Assembly (NCBI RefSeq): GCF_000018605.1
Contig: NC_010003.1
Location: 596,501-660,500 of the forward strand
Length of the DNA: 64,000 nucleotides
Direction of reading: 5' to 3'
DNA from: Petrotoga mobilis SJ95
Lineage (GTDB): Bacteria > Thermotogota > Thermotogae > Petrotogales > Petrotogaceae
Shown: piece by piece, positions 34,482-42,759 of the stretch
How positions within the stretch are numbered: the stretch's first letter is position 1
Layout of the letters: each line of letters opens with the position of its first letter
Notes under the pieces: model-generated
Database searches by the model: none
What the model was told of the DNA's origin: nothing
Seen by the model: the letters and a program-made list of their open reading frames with translations, nothing else
Made by a program: the position numbers and the translations under genes

Positions 34482-35783
34482 ATGAAAAAATTCTTATTTT
34501 CTTTTTTATTACTAATCTTCGTTTTTAGTATCACAATCTTTCCACAAGACGTTTTAAAATTAGTTCCTTCAGATTCCAAAGGGGTAGTCTTAATAAATGA
34601 TTTAGAAGGCACATATACGGATTTAAAAACTGTGCCAACTATGAAAACTTTATTGTTAGAACCTTTTAACGCCGAACTAATGCTTTCTAACCTTGCTCAA
34701 ATGTATTTTAATGCTTTAAAGATAGATTACGAAAGTTTTCTAAATAATCTCAGCGTTGATCTCTCGATTTTTGTTCAAGAACCTAAAGAAAATAATTATA
34801 TTTTTGGCTTCTCCGTTGGTCCTTTAGAAAACCCCCAAACTTTTGCTACAGATTTAGATAAACTATTAGAACCTTTGAAAGATTACGGGATTTCATTTAC
34901 TCCTATCTATCAAAGTGTCGGAAATCAAAATTACCTTGTAATGGTTCAAAATAAAGATGTATATTCTTCTTCTGAAAAAGGAGTTACCGATTTTGAAGAA
35001 ATCCTTCCAACAAAAAAAGGATTATATTACAGAATAAACACCTCTGACTATCAAGGAGACGGCTATTTTTACGTTAAAGATGGCTTCTTAATAGGTGGAG
35101 GCAATGGAACTGCAGAAACTGAATTCATCGATAAAAACTTTGTAAAAGGGGCTCAAGAATATCCCTTCCTGGGTAGTATATTTTTTACCTCTGGTTTAAT
35201 CCCAAAAGATTTAACAAATTTTGCGGATTTCATAAATATAATAGTAGATTACAAAATTGTAGAAAATTTAATATCCCTTTCACAAGGAGTGGAAGCTAAC
35301 GTTGATTTAACTACGAGTAACAATGCAATGCCGACAATTTCTAATGCGAGCTATTTAAAATTGAAAACTGACGCTAAAATAGACGAAATTATACCTATTT
35401 TGAATGAAAATAACATAAAATACAAAAAAACTAGTGAAAACATGATGGAATTTTATATAGAATCTGAAATTACAAGTCAAAATAATCAAACAGAAATTTT
35501 AACCAATACTTTTTATGTTTGGAAAGACGAATACTTGATGGTATCACAAATCAAATCCGATGAGCTTCAAAAACTTCTTAATGATAAACCAAAGCTTTCA
35601 GAGAATGAATTGTTCCAAAAATTAAGTGAACGAATTGGAACAGGGGATGTTACTTACGCCTTTGTAGATTTAACTCCTATTTTTCAGAATTATGTGCCAA
35701 ATTTGAAAGGCCAGTATGGTTTATTACTAAATGTGAGTTCAATAGAAGAAAATAAATTAAAAATTGATTTTATTGTGCAATAA
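34482..35783 (+). CDS. secreted protein of unknown function (DUF3352-like)
   Basis: 433 residues with a signal peptide (MKKFLFSFLLLIFVFSITIF, cleavage near residue 21). The mature start DVLKLVPSDSKGVVLIND and its repeated mixed alpha/beta pattern recall DUF3352-type proteins that begin with a PxD statement about minimising or tracking a quantity; the link is tentative. No enzyme motif seen. The ribosome site is separated from the start by a palindrome. Confidence 0.72.
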   Translation: MKKFLFSFLLLIFVFSITIFPQDVLKLVPSDSKGVVLINDLEGTYTDLKTVPTMKTLLLEPFNAELMLSNLAQMYFNALKIDYESFLNNLSVDLSIFVQEPKENNYIFGFSVGPLENPQTFATDLDKLLEPLKDYGISFTPIYQSVGNQNYLVMVQNKDVYSSSEKGVTDFEEILPTKKGLYYRINTSDYQGDGYFYVKDGFLIGGGNGTAETEFIDKNFVKGAQEYPFLGSIFFTSGLIPKDLTNFADFINIIVDYKIVENLISLSQGVEANVDLTTSNNAMPTISNASYLKLKTDAKIDEIIPILNENNIKYKKTSENMMEFYIESEITSQNNQTEILTNTFYVWKDEYLMVSQIKSDELQKLLNDKPKLSENELFQKLSERIGTGDVTYAFVDLTPIFQNYVPNLKGQYGLLLNVSSIEENKLKIDFIVQ

Positions 35784-35824
35784 GAAATATCGATTAAAGT
35801 TAGGTAAGACTTCAATAAAAGATT

Positions 35825-35850
35825 AAAGGGCATGCTTACGCATGCCCTTT
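35825..35850. terminator. Bidirectional terminator between the secreted protein gene and tRNA-Leu
   Basis: AAAGGGCATGC pairs perfectly with GCATGCCCTTT around TTAC. It can serve the plus-strand gene and the minus-strand tRNA. Confidence 0.8.
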
Positions 35851-35852
35851 AT

Positions 35853-35942
35853 TGGTGCCGAGGGCGGGAGTTGAACCCGCACGGGGTTCTCCACCCCAAC
35901 GGATTTTGAGTCCGCCGCGTCTGCCAATTCCGCCACCTCGGC
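35853..35942 (-). tRNA. tRNA-Leu (anticodon CAA)
   Basis: Ninety bases on the minus strand with acceptor GCCGAGG/CCTCGGC, a long variable arm (class II), anticodon loop CTCAAAA, T-loop TTCAACT and encoded CCA. The loop gives CAA, reading UUG. Confidence 0.95.
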
Positions 35943-35953
35943 AATTCTAAATT

Positions 35954-35982
35954 ATTATACTATATTTATAAACTCTTGTCAA
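35954..35982 (-). promoter_or_regulatory. Consensus promoter of tRNA-Leu
   Basis: On the minus strand TTGACA, 17 bases, TATAAT, ending 12 bases before the tRNA. Confidence 0.85.
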
Positions 35983-36033
35983 TAGAAATTGAACCTTTGT
36001 AGGATAGCAAATGATTTAATGGGAGGGAGTTTT

Positions 36034-37335
36034 ATGAAAAAGATAGCTATCATAGGTTTCGGCGCAGCTTCTATAGGTTTCTTAAAAGGGCTACAAGAAG
36101 AGCAAAAGATTGATAACTACAAGATAGATATTTATGAAAAAGGTGAGAATTTAGAAGGTGCAGGATTCGGTGGTTTGAAATACGATGGAAAATTATTTAT
36201 TTCAAAAGAAATGGGGGGAGATTTAGTTATCCCGTTGAATATTCAAAAGAAAGTAGTAGAATATTATCTCACAAAATCTGGATTAGCAAAGCTGGATGAG
36301 GATAAAAAATTAGAGCTTTCCAATAAATTAGAAAAAGGCGATTCTTTTGAAAACGAAGAGCTATATAAAAAGTTCTACGATGCGGATTTTGAACCCGTAA
36401 GATCTCACTTTTTTCATCTGGGTACAGAACTACTAATAGAAACCGTAAAAAACATTTTCGAAGAATTCTCAAAATTCAATAACATAAATTTTATATTTGG
36501 TGAGGAAGTTATCAAAGTTATTCCTGGCCCAGAGGTTGCCGTAGTAACAAGTAGTGGAAGTGAAAAAACCTATGACAAGGTTGTTGTTGCCGTTGGGAGA
36601 AGAGGTCATAAATTAGTATCGGATATGGTCAAAGATCATCCGGATTTAGTCTTATCAAATGACAAGGTTGATCTTGGTGTCAGATTTGAACTTCCTAATC
36701 ATATAGTGGACGACTTAAACAAAGAGATGTACGAATTCAAAATTAGATTAAAAACTAAAACAGGGTATATTGTGAGAACTTTTTGCAACAATCCTGGTGG
36801 AGAGGTTACTTTGGAAAGTTACGACGACTTTTTAACGGTTAATGGTCATGCAAATACTACTAAAAAGACTGCCAACACTAATTTTGCAATCTTGGTTACT
36901 CATTCGTTCACTCAGCCTTTCAACGACCCTGTAGGTTACGGTTCTTATATCGCAAAGCTTTCCAATATCCTTGCTGGTGGAGACAAGGTTATACTTCAAT
37001 GCTATGAAGATTTTAAAGCTTCAAAAAGGACAAAAAAATTAGGGCGAGTTGAACCTACGTTAGATCCCAAAAACTTCATTTTGGGAGATTTGAATCTGGC
37101 TCTTCCCAGACGTACTATAGAATCAATAATCGATTTTTTGGAACGATTAGAAACAGTTGTAAAAGGCGTTACTTACCCAGATAATCTCTTATATGGAGCA
37201 GAAGTTAAATTTTATGCAAATAAGATAAACAACGATTTCTTTGGAAATGTAAAAATAATTGGAGACTGTAGCGGATGGACTCGGTCGATAACCTATGCTA
37301 CAAGTCATGGATACCTAATCGCAAAGGAGTTTTAA
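36034..37335 (+). CDS. COG2509-like FAD-dependent dehydrogenase
   Basis: 433 residues with an N-terminal FAD-binding fold (IAIIGFGAASIGFLKGL), the central VDLGVRFELPNHI and FCNNPGGEVTLES segments, and a C-terminal flavin site GDCSGWTRSITYATSHGY. These match uncharacterised FAD-dependent dehydrogenases of the COG2509 type; the substrate is unknown. ATG 36034 follows GGGAGGGAG; an upstream ATG at 35989 has no ribosome site and is rejected. Confidence 0.85.
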   Translation: MKKIAIIGFGAASIGFLKGLQEEQKIDNYKIDIYEKGENLEGAGFGGLKYDGKLFISKEMGGDLVIPLNIQKKVVEYYLTKSGLAKLDEDKKLELSNKLEKGDSFENEELYKKFYDADFEPVRSHFFHLGTELLIETVKNIFEEFSKFNNINFIFGEEVIKVIPGPEVAVVTSSGSEKTYDKVVVAVGRRGHKLVSDMVKDHPDLVLSNDKVDLGVRFELPNHIVDDLNKEMYEFKIRLKTKTGYIVRTFCNNPGGEVTLESYDDFLTVNGHANTTKKTANTNFAILVTHSFTQPFNDPVGYGSYIAKLSNILAGGDKVILQCYEDFKASKRTKKLGRVEPTLDPKNFILGDLNLALPRRTIESIIDFLERLETVVKGVTYPDNLLYGAEVKFYANKINNDFFGNVKIIGDCSGWTRSITYATSHGYLIAKEF

Positions 37336-37344
37336 ACGGTTGTA

Positions 37345-37373
37345 TTGACAAAATAATATTGATATGTTATAAT
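37345..37373 (+). promoter_or_regulatory. Consensus promoter of tRNA-Gln
   Basis: TTGACA, 17 bases, TATAAT, 21 bases before the tRNA. Confidence 0.85.
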
Positions 37374-37394
37374 GATTTTTGTAGACTTAATGAA

Positions 37395-37469
37395 TGGGAC
37401 GTAGCCAAGCGGCAAGGCGACGGACTTTGACTCCGTTATTCGTAGGTTCGAATCCTACCGTCCCAGCCA
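37395..37469 (+). tRNA. tRNA-Gln (anticodon TTG)
   Basis: Seventy-five bases: acceptor TGGGACG/CGTCCCA, anticodon loop CTTTGAC giving TTG, T-loop TTCGAAT, encoded CCA. Confidence 0.95.
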
Positions 37470-37472
37470 AAA

Positions 37473-37499
37473 AAAGGGAGGTTATACCTCCCTTTCTTC
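37473..37499. terminator. Bidirectional terminator between tRNA-Gln and the foldase gene
   Basis: AAAGGGAGGT pairs with ACCTCCCTTT around TAT; T-rich on both sides. It ends both the tRNA and the minus-strand gene whose stop is at 37507. Confidence 0.82.
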
Positions 37500-37506
37500 A
37501 TTCCGA

Positions 37507-39510
37507 TTATTGAATATTCGACTGAGTTGCAATTTGAGATGTGTCTGTAGAAGTATCAGAAGTATTGTTTGCTTCTTGTATTTCTCTTTGCAAACTTTCT
37601 ATCATACTATCAATATTAGTATAATAGTTTGGATCGATCTCTTTTATTGTTTCCAAATAAGACAATTTAATTTCCTTTAGCCCTAACAAATCAGTTAAAT
37701 CTAGTCCAACATCTAATGCTTCTAATTTAGTATCGGTTGCTGCTTGCGTAGAATCAACAACTGTTTGAACATTCACCAAAATCTCAGTGATTTGTTGTTG
37801 AAATAGAGTAAATAAATATTGAGATCCTAAATAATAGGAATATTGTTTCAACTGATCCAACTGTAACTTCGAATAGCTAACCTTTACTTTTGGATCTTGG
37901 GGGTTCAACTGATAATAAAGTTGAACTACTGAGTTAGAAGAAGGGTACTGTGCATATAGATCTGCTAAAACCTTTTTTAACTTTTCAGTGTAATCTTGTG
38001 ATTTAGTTTGTAATTCTGATCTAACAACACTTGCATCTTCTGTAGTATTTACTCCAAAATTCTCAAGGGCTTCTTTGGAACTCAGATAACTTTGAGCATC
38101 CTGATATTTCGATATCTCGGCTAATAATGAGGTACTTTCGTCCGTATATGATTGAGCGTTCAATTCTTCGAGCCTAATATTTATGGCATCCAAACCCAGC
38201 GAAACAATATCTGGATCAACAAATTCAGATAAGCTAAGATATTGATTTATAGAAGTAGTTCTATCACTGTATAAACCCAATAATTGGGTTACAACCATCG
38301 TATATACAGCCAAATAATCAGAATCAACTTCCATTGAAATTTCAGTACCCTCGAACACAATACCTTCTAGTTCTTTCGCTAATTCTTCTAATCTTTCTAC
38401 ATCTGTACCCGCCTTCGTTAATTCGTACATATACATCAATTTTGCATCGTAATAATTCCTTCCAAAGTTCTCACTTTCTTTGTAATTAGACAACCAATTA
38501 TCATACTTTTGACCTTGAACTGTACTTTCTACTTCAGCATATACATCAACGTACAAAAATATATCTTCAGGCTTTTCAAATATTTTCTTATCAAGCACTC
38601 TTATCAAATGGAAGCCTTCAGAAGTTTGTACAGGCCCAATAATTTCACCAACTTGTCCATTAAAAACTGCATCTTCAAAACTTTGTTCATAATTCCCATG
38701 TTTTATCCATCCAATTTCTCCAGAATTAGTAGCATTAGAAGTATCCAATGAATACAAGGAAGCAGCATCTTCAAAAGTTATCTCACCTGTTGCAATCATT
38801 TCCTTGATGCTATTGGCGGTTGCTTCATCTGAAAGTAGTATATGCTGTACTCTAACTTCTTCATAATCATTCTTTATACTTTCAAAGTTTTGTTCTATAT
38901 AGGCTAGAGCATCTTCCCTGGAAACTGAAGCGACTGCGTCTTTAACCGCATTATTTATTAAATCTGTCTCCACTGTTTGTTGTAAACCCGAAATTAATAT
39001 GTTTCGTATATTTTGTTCACTACCGTAGTACTGAAGCATATTATTCCAATTTGTTTCATCAAATTTGTATTGAGTTATATATTGATCAACTTGTGTATTT
39101 ATCTGATTATTCACTTCCTCATTGGAGGGTAAAAGGTCGCTTTGCTCGGCGTAATATCGTACAATTTTTTCGTCAAAGAGTAGATCTACCACCTGATTAT
39201 CAAGTGATAAATAATCAAAAACAGGATCCAACTGTTGACCGTAATACTGTTGATAGATCTGTGCTTGCTGCTGAGTTATGTTATCTACTTCACTCTTCAT
39301 TATCCAATATGGGTAATCCAAATCTTCGCCGTCTTTAGTGATCACCAAAACAGAGTCTTCTTTTCTCAGTGTATTTCCACTTTGTGAATTAATCACAGGG
39401 TTTCGAGATGAAACATAAGTTGCCACGGACCACCAAACTATACCTGCCAAAAATCCTGCTATAACTATTATAGTGATCAGCCTTTCGTGTTTTTTAAACC
39501 AATTATTCAT
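37507..39510 (-). CDS. SurA/PrsA-like peptidyl-prolyl isomerase, membrane anchored
   Basis: 667 residues: one N-terminal transmembrane helix (about 10-30), a SurA-type N domain (about 90-200), a parvulin rotamase domain (VRVQHILLSDEATA through EIIGPVQTSEGFHLIRVLDKK, about 220-310) and a long C-terminal helical part (about 320-650) rich in Gln, Ser, Tyr and Asp. It probably helps fold exported proteins. ATG 39510 is 9 bases after GGAGG; a longer reading from 39543 has none. Confidence 0.87.
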   Translation of the reverse strand: MNNWFKKHERLITIIVIAGFLAGIVWWSVATYVSSRNPVINSQSGNTLRKEDSVLVITKDGEDLDYPYWIMKSEVDNITQQQAQIYQQYYGQQLDPVFDYLSLDNQVVDLLFDEKIVRYYAEQSDLLPSNEEVNNQINTQVDQYITQYKFDETNWNNMLQYYGSEQNIRNILISGLQQTVETDLINNAVKDAVASVSREDALAYIEQNFESIKNDYEEVRVQHILLSDEATANSIKEMIATGEITFEDAASLYSLDTSNATNSGEIGWIKHGNYEQSFEDAVFNGQVGEIIGPVQTSEGFHLIRVLDKKIFEKPEDIFLYVDVYAEVESTVQGQKYDNWLSNYKESENFGRNYYDAKLMYMYELTKAGTDVERLEELAKELEGIVFEGTEISMEVDSDYLAVYTMVVTQLLGLYSDRTTSINQYLSLSEFVDPDIVSLGLDAINIRLEELNAQSYTDESTSLLAEISKYQDAQSYLSSKEALENFGVNTTEDASVVRSELQTKSQDYTEKLKKVLADLYAQYPSSNSVVQLYYQLNPQDPKVKVSYSKLQLDQLKQYSYYLGSQYLFTLFQQQITEILVNVQTVVDSTQAATDTKLEALDVGLDLTDLLGLKEIKLSYLETIKEIDPNYYTNIDSMIESLQREIQEANNTSDTSTDTSQIATQSNIQ

Positions 39511-39574
39511 GCAGTAATGCCTCCTAAACTCTTGAAATTTCATTATCTTTCGAAACGAACTGACTTTGATTTTA

Positions 39575-39583
39575 ATTTTACCA
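39575..39583 (-). promoter_or_regulatory. Extended -10 promoter of the foldase gene
   Basis: TGGTAAAAT on the minus strand, 65 bases before the start; -35 not clear. Confidence 0.4.
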
Positions 39584-39627
39584 CATTTTTTTGAATTTCC
39601 CCAATGTTTAATCTTTTATTATTGAAA

Positions 39628-39653
39628 AAAGGGGATAAATTAATATCCCCTTT
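39628..39653 (-). terminator. Terminator of the por operon
   Basis: On the minus strand AAAGGGGATA pairs with TATCCCCTTT around a 6-base loop, followed by TTTCAAT. Confidence 0.82.
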
Positions 39654-39660
39654 AAAATTT

Positions 39661-40638
39661 CTATATTTTTGTTCTAAGAGGTTTATCTTTAGTCATTTCT
39701 TCTAAAGCCAACAACCTATCCCATTTAGCATCTACATAATTTTGTAGTTCTTCCAGTATTTCGTTTGCATCTGGTCTTTTCATAAGTTTACTGTATCTTC
39801 CCAATTTAGTTATGTAATCTTTTACTGGTTTGAATGTTTTTGGCTTCTTAGTAACCCTATAAACACCCATATTGTATTCCCATAATGGCCAATACTTTGT
39901 TTCGACAGCTAATTTAGTTACTTCTGGACCTGAATCGTCAGGAATTCTCCAAAATCTTACACATGGTGCCAGCATAGCAATGAAAGAAGGTCCTTTGAAC
40001 TCTAATGCTGTTTGCATCTTTCTCATAAAATCCCAAGGTTCAGCCGTTACTGCGGTTGCGGCATAAACACCTTCATGACCGGCTACTATATCAACTATAC
40101 TCTTTTTCAATTGTAACTTCCCTGATATAGATTTACCTACTGGAGCAGTTGTTGAATCGGCACCCACAGGAGTGGACCCAGATCTTTGGTTACCTGTGTT
40201 CATGTAACCTTCGTTATCATACAAAATGTAAACAAAATCGTGTCCTCTTTCTATAGCTCCAGATAAAGATTGTAAACCTATATCGTAAGTGCCGCCATCA
40301 CCAGCAAATGCGATAAATTTTATCTTATCGTTGTTAATTTTCCCTCTGTTTAATAGAGATCTGTAAGCGGCTTCTGCCCCAGAGATTGTTGCAGCAACAT
40401 TTTCAAAGGCATTGTGTATATAAGGTACATTCCAAGAAGTAAATGGGTATATTGTGGAAGAAACTTCCAAACAACCTGTGGCAGCTGCCACTACAGGTTC
40501 ATAACCCAAACTTTTTGCGGCCAAAGTAGCCCAATTTGCAACCATCGGAGCATTACACCCTGGGCATAATCTATGTCCTTGTGTAAAAGACCAATCATGT
40601 GTTTCAACGTATCCTACTATATCTCTAATATTAGGCAC
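39661..40638 (-). CDS. porB: Pyruvate:ferredoxin oxidoreductase, beta subunit
   Basis: 325 residues. Holds thiamine diphosphate and one [4Fe-4S] cluster: HRLCPGCNAPM, then Cys in AATGCLEVS, the TPP motif FAGDGGTYDIG and NEGYMNTGNQRSGSTP, and a late Cys in MLAPCVRFW. Last gene of porGDAB. It oxidises pyruvate to acetyl-CoA and CO2 with electrons to ferredoxin. Confidence 0.95.
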   Translation of the reverse strand: MPNIRDIVGYVETHDWSFTQGHRLCPGCNAPMVANWATLAAKSLGYEPVVAAATGCLEVSSTIYPFTSWNVPYIHNAFENVAATISGAEAAYRSLLNRGKINNDKIKFIAFAGDGGTYDIGLQSLSGAIERGHDFVYILYDNEGYMNTGNQRSGSTPVGADSTTAPVGKSISGKLQLKKSIVDIVAGHEGVYAATAVTAEPWDFMRKMQTALEFKGPSFIAMLAPCVRFWRIPDDSGPEVTKLAVETKYWPLWEYNMGVYRVTKKPKTFKPVKDYITKLGRYSKLMKRPDANEILEELQNYVDAKWDRLLALEEMTKDKPLRTKI

Positions 40639-40654
40639 AATTATTCACCTCCGG

Positions 40655-41824
40655 TTATTCTCTTAATCCCAAGTATCTTTGTTCATCAGCTATTAGATTA
40701 CCCTGAAGGGCATCTTCAAATGCTTCTCTTATCATTTCAGGGGTTGTGTCTCTTCCTCCTAAACCATAAATATAAGAACCTAAAGAAGGTCGAGAAGCAA
40801 CTTCGTACAAAGAAGATTTTACTAAAGAATATAGGGGAGCTTCTTTCCCAAAAGACATTGCTCTGTCTAAAACAACTACTCCCTTTCTTCCATTTAAAGC
40901 TTGCTGAAACTCCTTCTTAGGGAAAGGAGTAAAGACTTGAGGCTTCACCAATCCAACCTTATGTCCTTCTTCTCTAAGCTGGTCTACAACATACTTTGCT
41001 GTAGATGCAGTAGAATTCATAACAACCATTATATAATCAGCATCATTCACTTTGTACAAATCCAGAAAATCGTATCTTCTTCCAGATATCTTTTCAAATT
41101 CCTCAAATACTCTGGGAAGCTCTTTGTAAGCATTTGTCATAGCTTCTTCTTGTTGACGATGATGTTCGAAGTAATAATCAAAAAGGTCCAATGGACCAAA
41201 GGAAACAGGATTTTTAGTATCTAAAAGAGAGTATTTAGGGTTCCAACTTCCAACAAACTCCCTTACCACTTCATCATCTAACATCTCGAAGCTTTCCACT
41301 CCATGAGAGGTAATGAAACCATCTAAATTCACCATTGCAGGCAACAATACATTCTCTTTTTCCGCCAATTTAGTTGCCATTATTGTAAAATCATAGGCTT
41401 CTTGATGGTTTTCAGTGAAGAATTGAATCCATCCAGAATCTCTTGCCATCATTGCATCGGAATGATCACAGTGAATATTAATGGGCCCTGATAATGCCCT
41501 ATTGACTACAGGCATTATTATAGGGAGCCTGTAAGAAGCAGCTATATAAACTATTTCTAGCATCAATGCCAACCCATTTGCAGCAGTGGCTGTCATAGTT
41601 CTAGCCCCAGAGGCCGCCGAACCTATTACCGCACTCATCGCGGAGTGTTCTGACTCCACAGGAACCAATATGGTATCTACAATACCATCGGATACAAATC
41701 CTGCATAATATTCAACAATTGGTGTTTGTGGTGTTATTGGGTAAGCTGCTACTACATCTGGATTGATTTGTCTCATAGCATGTGCAACAGCAGCAGCTCC
41801 AGTAACCGTTAGTTTTACGGGCAT
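40655..41824 (-). CDS. porA: Pyruvate:ferredoxin oxidoreductase, alpha subunit
   Basis: 389 residues. N-terminal AAVAHAMRQINPDVVAAYPITPQTPIVE, EHSAMSAVIGSAASGARTMTATAANGLALM and RALSGPINIHCDHSDAMMARDSGWIQ are characteristic of the pyrimidine-binding part of POR. An AAGGAGG ribosome site precedes ATG 41824. It pairs with porB 17 bases downstream. Confidence 0.95.
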   Translation of the reverse strand: MPVKLTVTGAAAVAHAMRQINPDVVAAYPITPQTPIVEYYAGFVSDGIVDTILVPVESEHSAMSAVIGSAASGARTMTATAANGLALMLEIVYIAASYRLPIIMPVVNRALSGPINIHCDHSDAMMARDSGWIQFFTENHQEAYDFTIMATKLAEKENVLLPAMVNLDGFITSHGVESFEMLDDEVVREFVGSWNPKYSLLDTKNPVSFGPLDLFDYYFEHHRQQEEAMTNAYKELPRVFEEFEKISGRRYDFLDLYKVNDADYIMVVMNSTASTAKYVVDQLREEGHKVGLVKPQVFTPFPKKEFQQALNGRKGVVVLDRAMSFGKEAPLYSLVKSSLYEVASRPSLGSYIYGLGGRDTTPEMIREAFEDALQGNLIADEQRYLGLRE

Positions 41825-41850
41825 ATATTTTAACCTCCTTCACATTTTCT

Positions 41851-42153
41851 CTAAATAAATTCTGATTCAGGTTTCATTTCTATGGCGTTAACTGGGCAGA
41901 CAGCTGCACAAACACCGCAGCCCTTACAATAATCTAGATTCACTTCTCCCAATTTCATTTTTTTACCGTCAAGCCCACCACTTATAGCCATATCTGGACA
42001 ATAAAGCCAACATTGCATACAGTTAGTACACTTTTCTCTATCTATTATTGGTCTTTGAATCCTCCATTCACCGGTTTTGTATTCCCTTGCGGTGGCAGGT
42101 TTATCAATTACGCCACCAATGGGGATTTCTTTCCATCCTTTCAACTCACTCAC
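41851..42153 (-). CDS. porD: Pyruvate:ferredoxin oxidoreductase, delta (ferredoxin) subunit
   Basis: 100 residues with two [4Fe-4S] motifs, CTNCMQCWLYCPD and CKGCGVCAAVCP. It carries electrons out of the complex. Overlaps porG by 8 bases. Confidence 0.95.
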   Translation of the reverse strand: MSELKGWKEIPIGGVIDKPATAREYKTGEWRIQRPIIDREKCTNCMQCWLYCPDMAISGGLDGKKMKLGEVNLDYCKGCGVCAAVCPVNAIEMKPESEFI

Positions 42154-42721
42154 TGAGTTTCACCTCCTGGTAACCTCTCTCAAGTGCTCTAATATTAGCT
42201 CTCACTACTTCATCGGAGAACTTTTTGGAGAAAGCAGCCTTGATTTTTTCTTTAACGGCATCTAAAGGTACTACATCAGTGGCTCTTATCAAAGCTCCTA
42301 TCATAACTGTATTAGGTATACCTCTTTTTATTTCTTCCAATGCTATCTCCGTAGCAGGTATTACACCAATTCTTCCTTTATACCCTGATAATTTTCTTAC
42401 TTCTTCAATGCTTCTAGATGTGTTGACCAACAACAATTTATCCTCAGCTAATCCAGATGTTACTTCCGAATTTTTTAAAAGTGTGTCATCTATGACAACC
42501 ACCACATCGGGGGTCTCTATGTTACTTTTAAGTCTTATAGGGACATCCGCAACCCTGTTAAAAGCTTTCATCGGAGCACCGGATCTTTCCGCTCCATATT
42601 CTGGAAATGAACTGGAATACTTTCCAGCTTCTTCTGCAGCTTCCGTTAAAAATTGAGAAGCACTTTTTGCTCCTTGCCCTGCTCTTGCATGCCATCTTAT
42701 CTCAAAATATTTTTCTGGCAA
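42146..42721 (-). CDS. porG: Pyruvate:ferredoxin oxidoreductase, gamma subunit
   Basis: 191 residues with the gamma-domain features IRWHARAGQGAKSASQFL, YGAERSGAPMKAFNRVAD and GALIRATDVVPLD. The start is TTG 42721 after GGGAGG. It begins the por genes 38 bases after the GH57 gene; no terminator is seen between, so they could share a transcript. Confidence 0.94.
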   Translation of the reverse strand: MPEKYFEIRWHARAGQGAKSASQFLTEAAEEAGKYSSSFPEYGAERSGAPMKAFNRVADVPIRLKSNIETPDVVVVIDDTLLKNSEVTSGLAEDKLLLVNTSRSIEEVRKLSGYKGRIGVIPATEIALEEIKRGIPNTVMIGALIRATDVVPLDAVKEKIKAAFSKKFSDEVVRANIRALERGYQEVKLSE

Positions 42722-42759
42722 CGTTTTTATCCTCCCTTCATGTAGTAATTTTCAATAAA

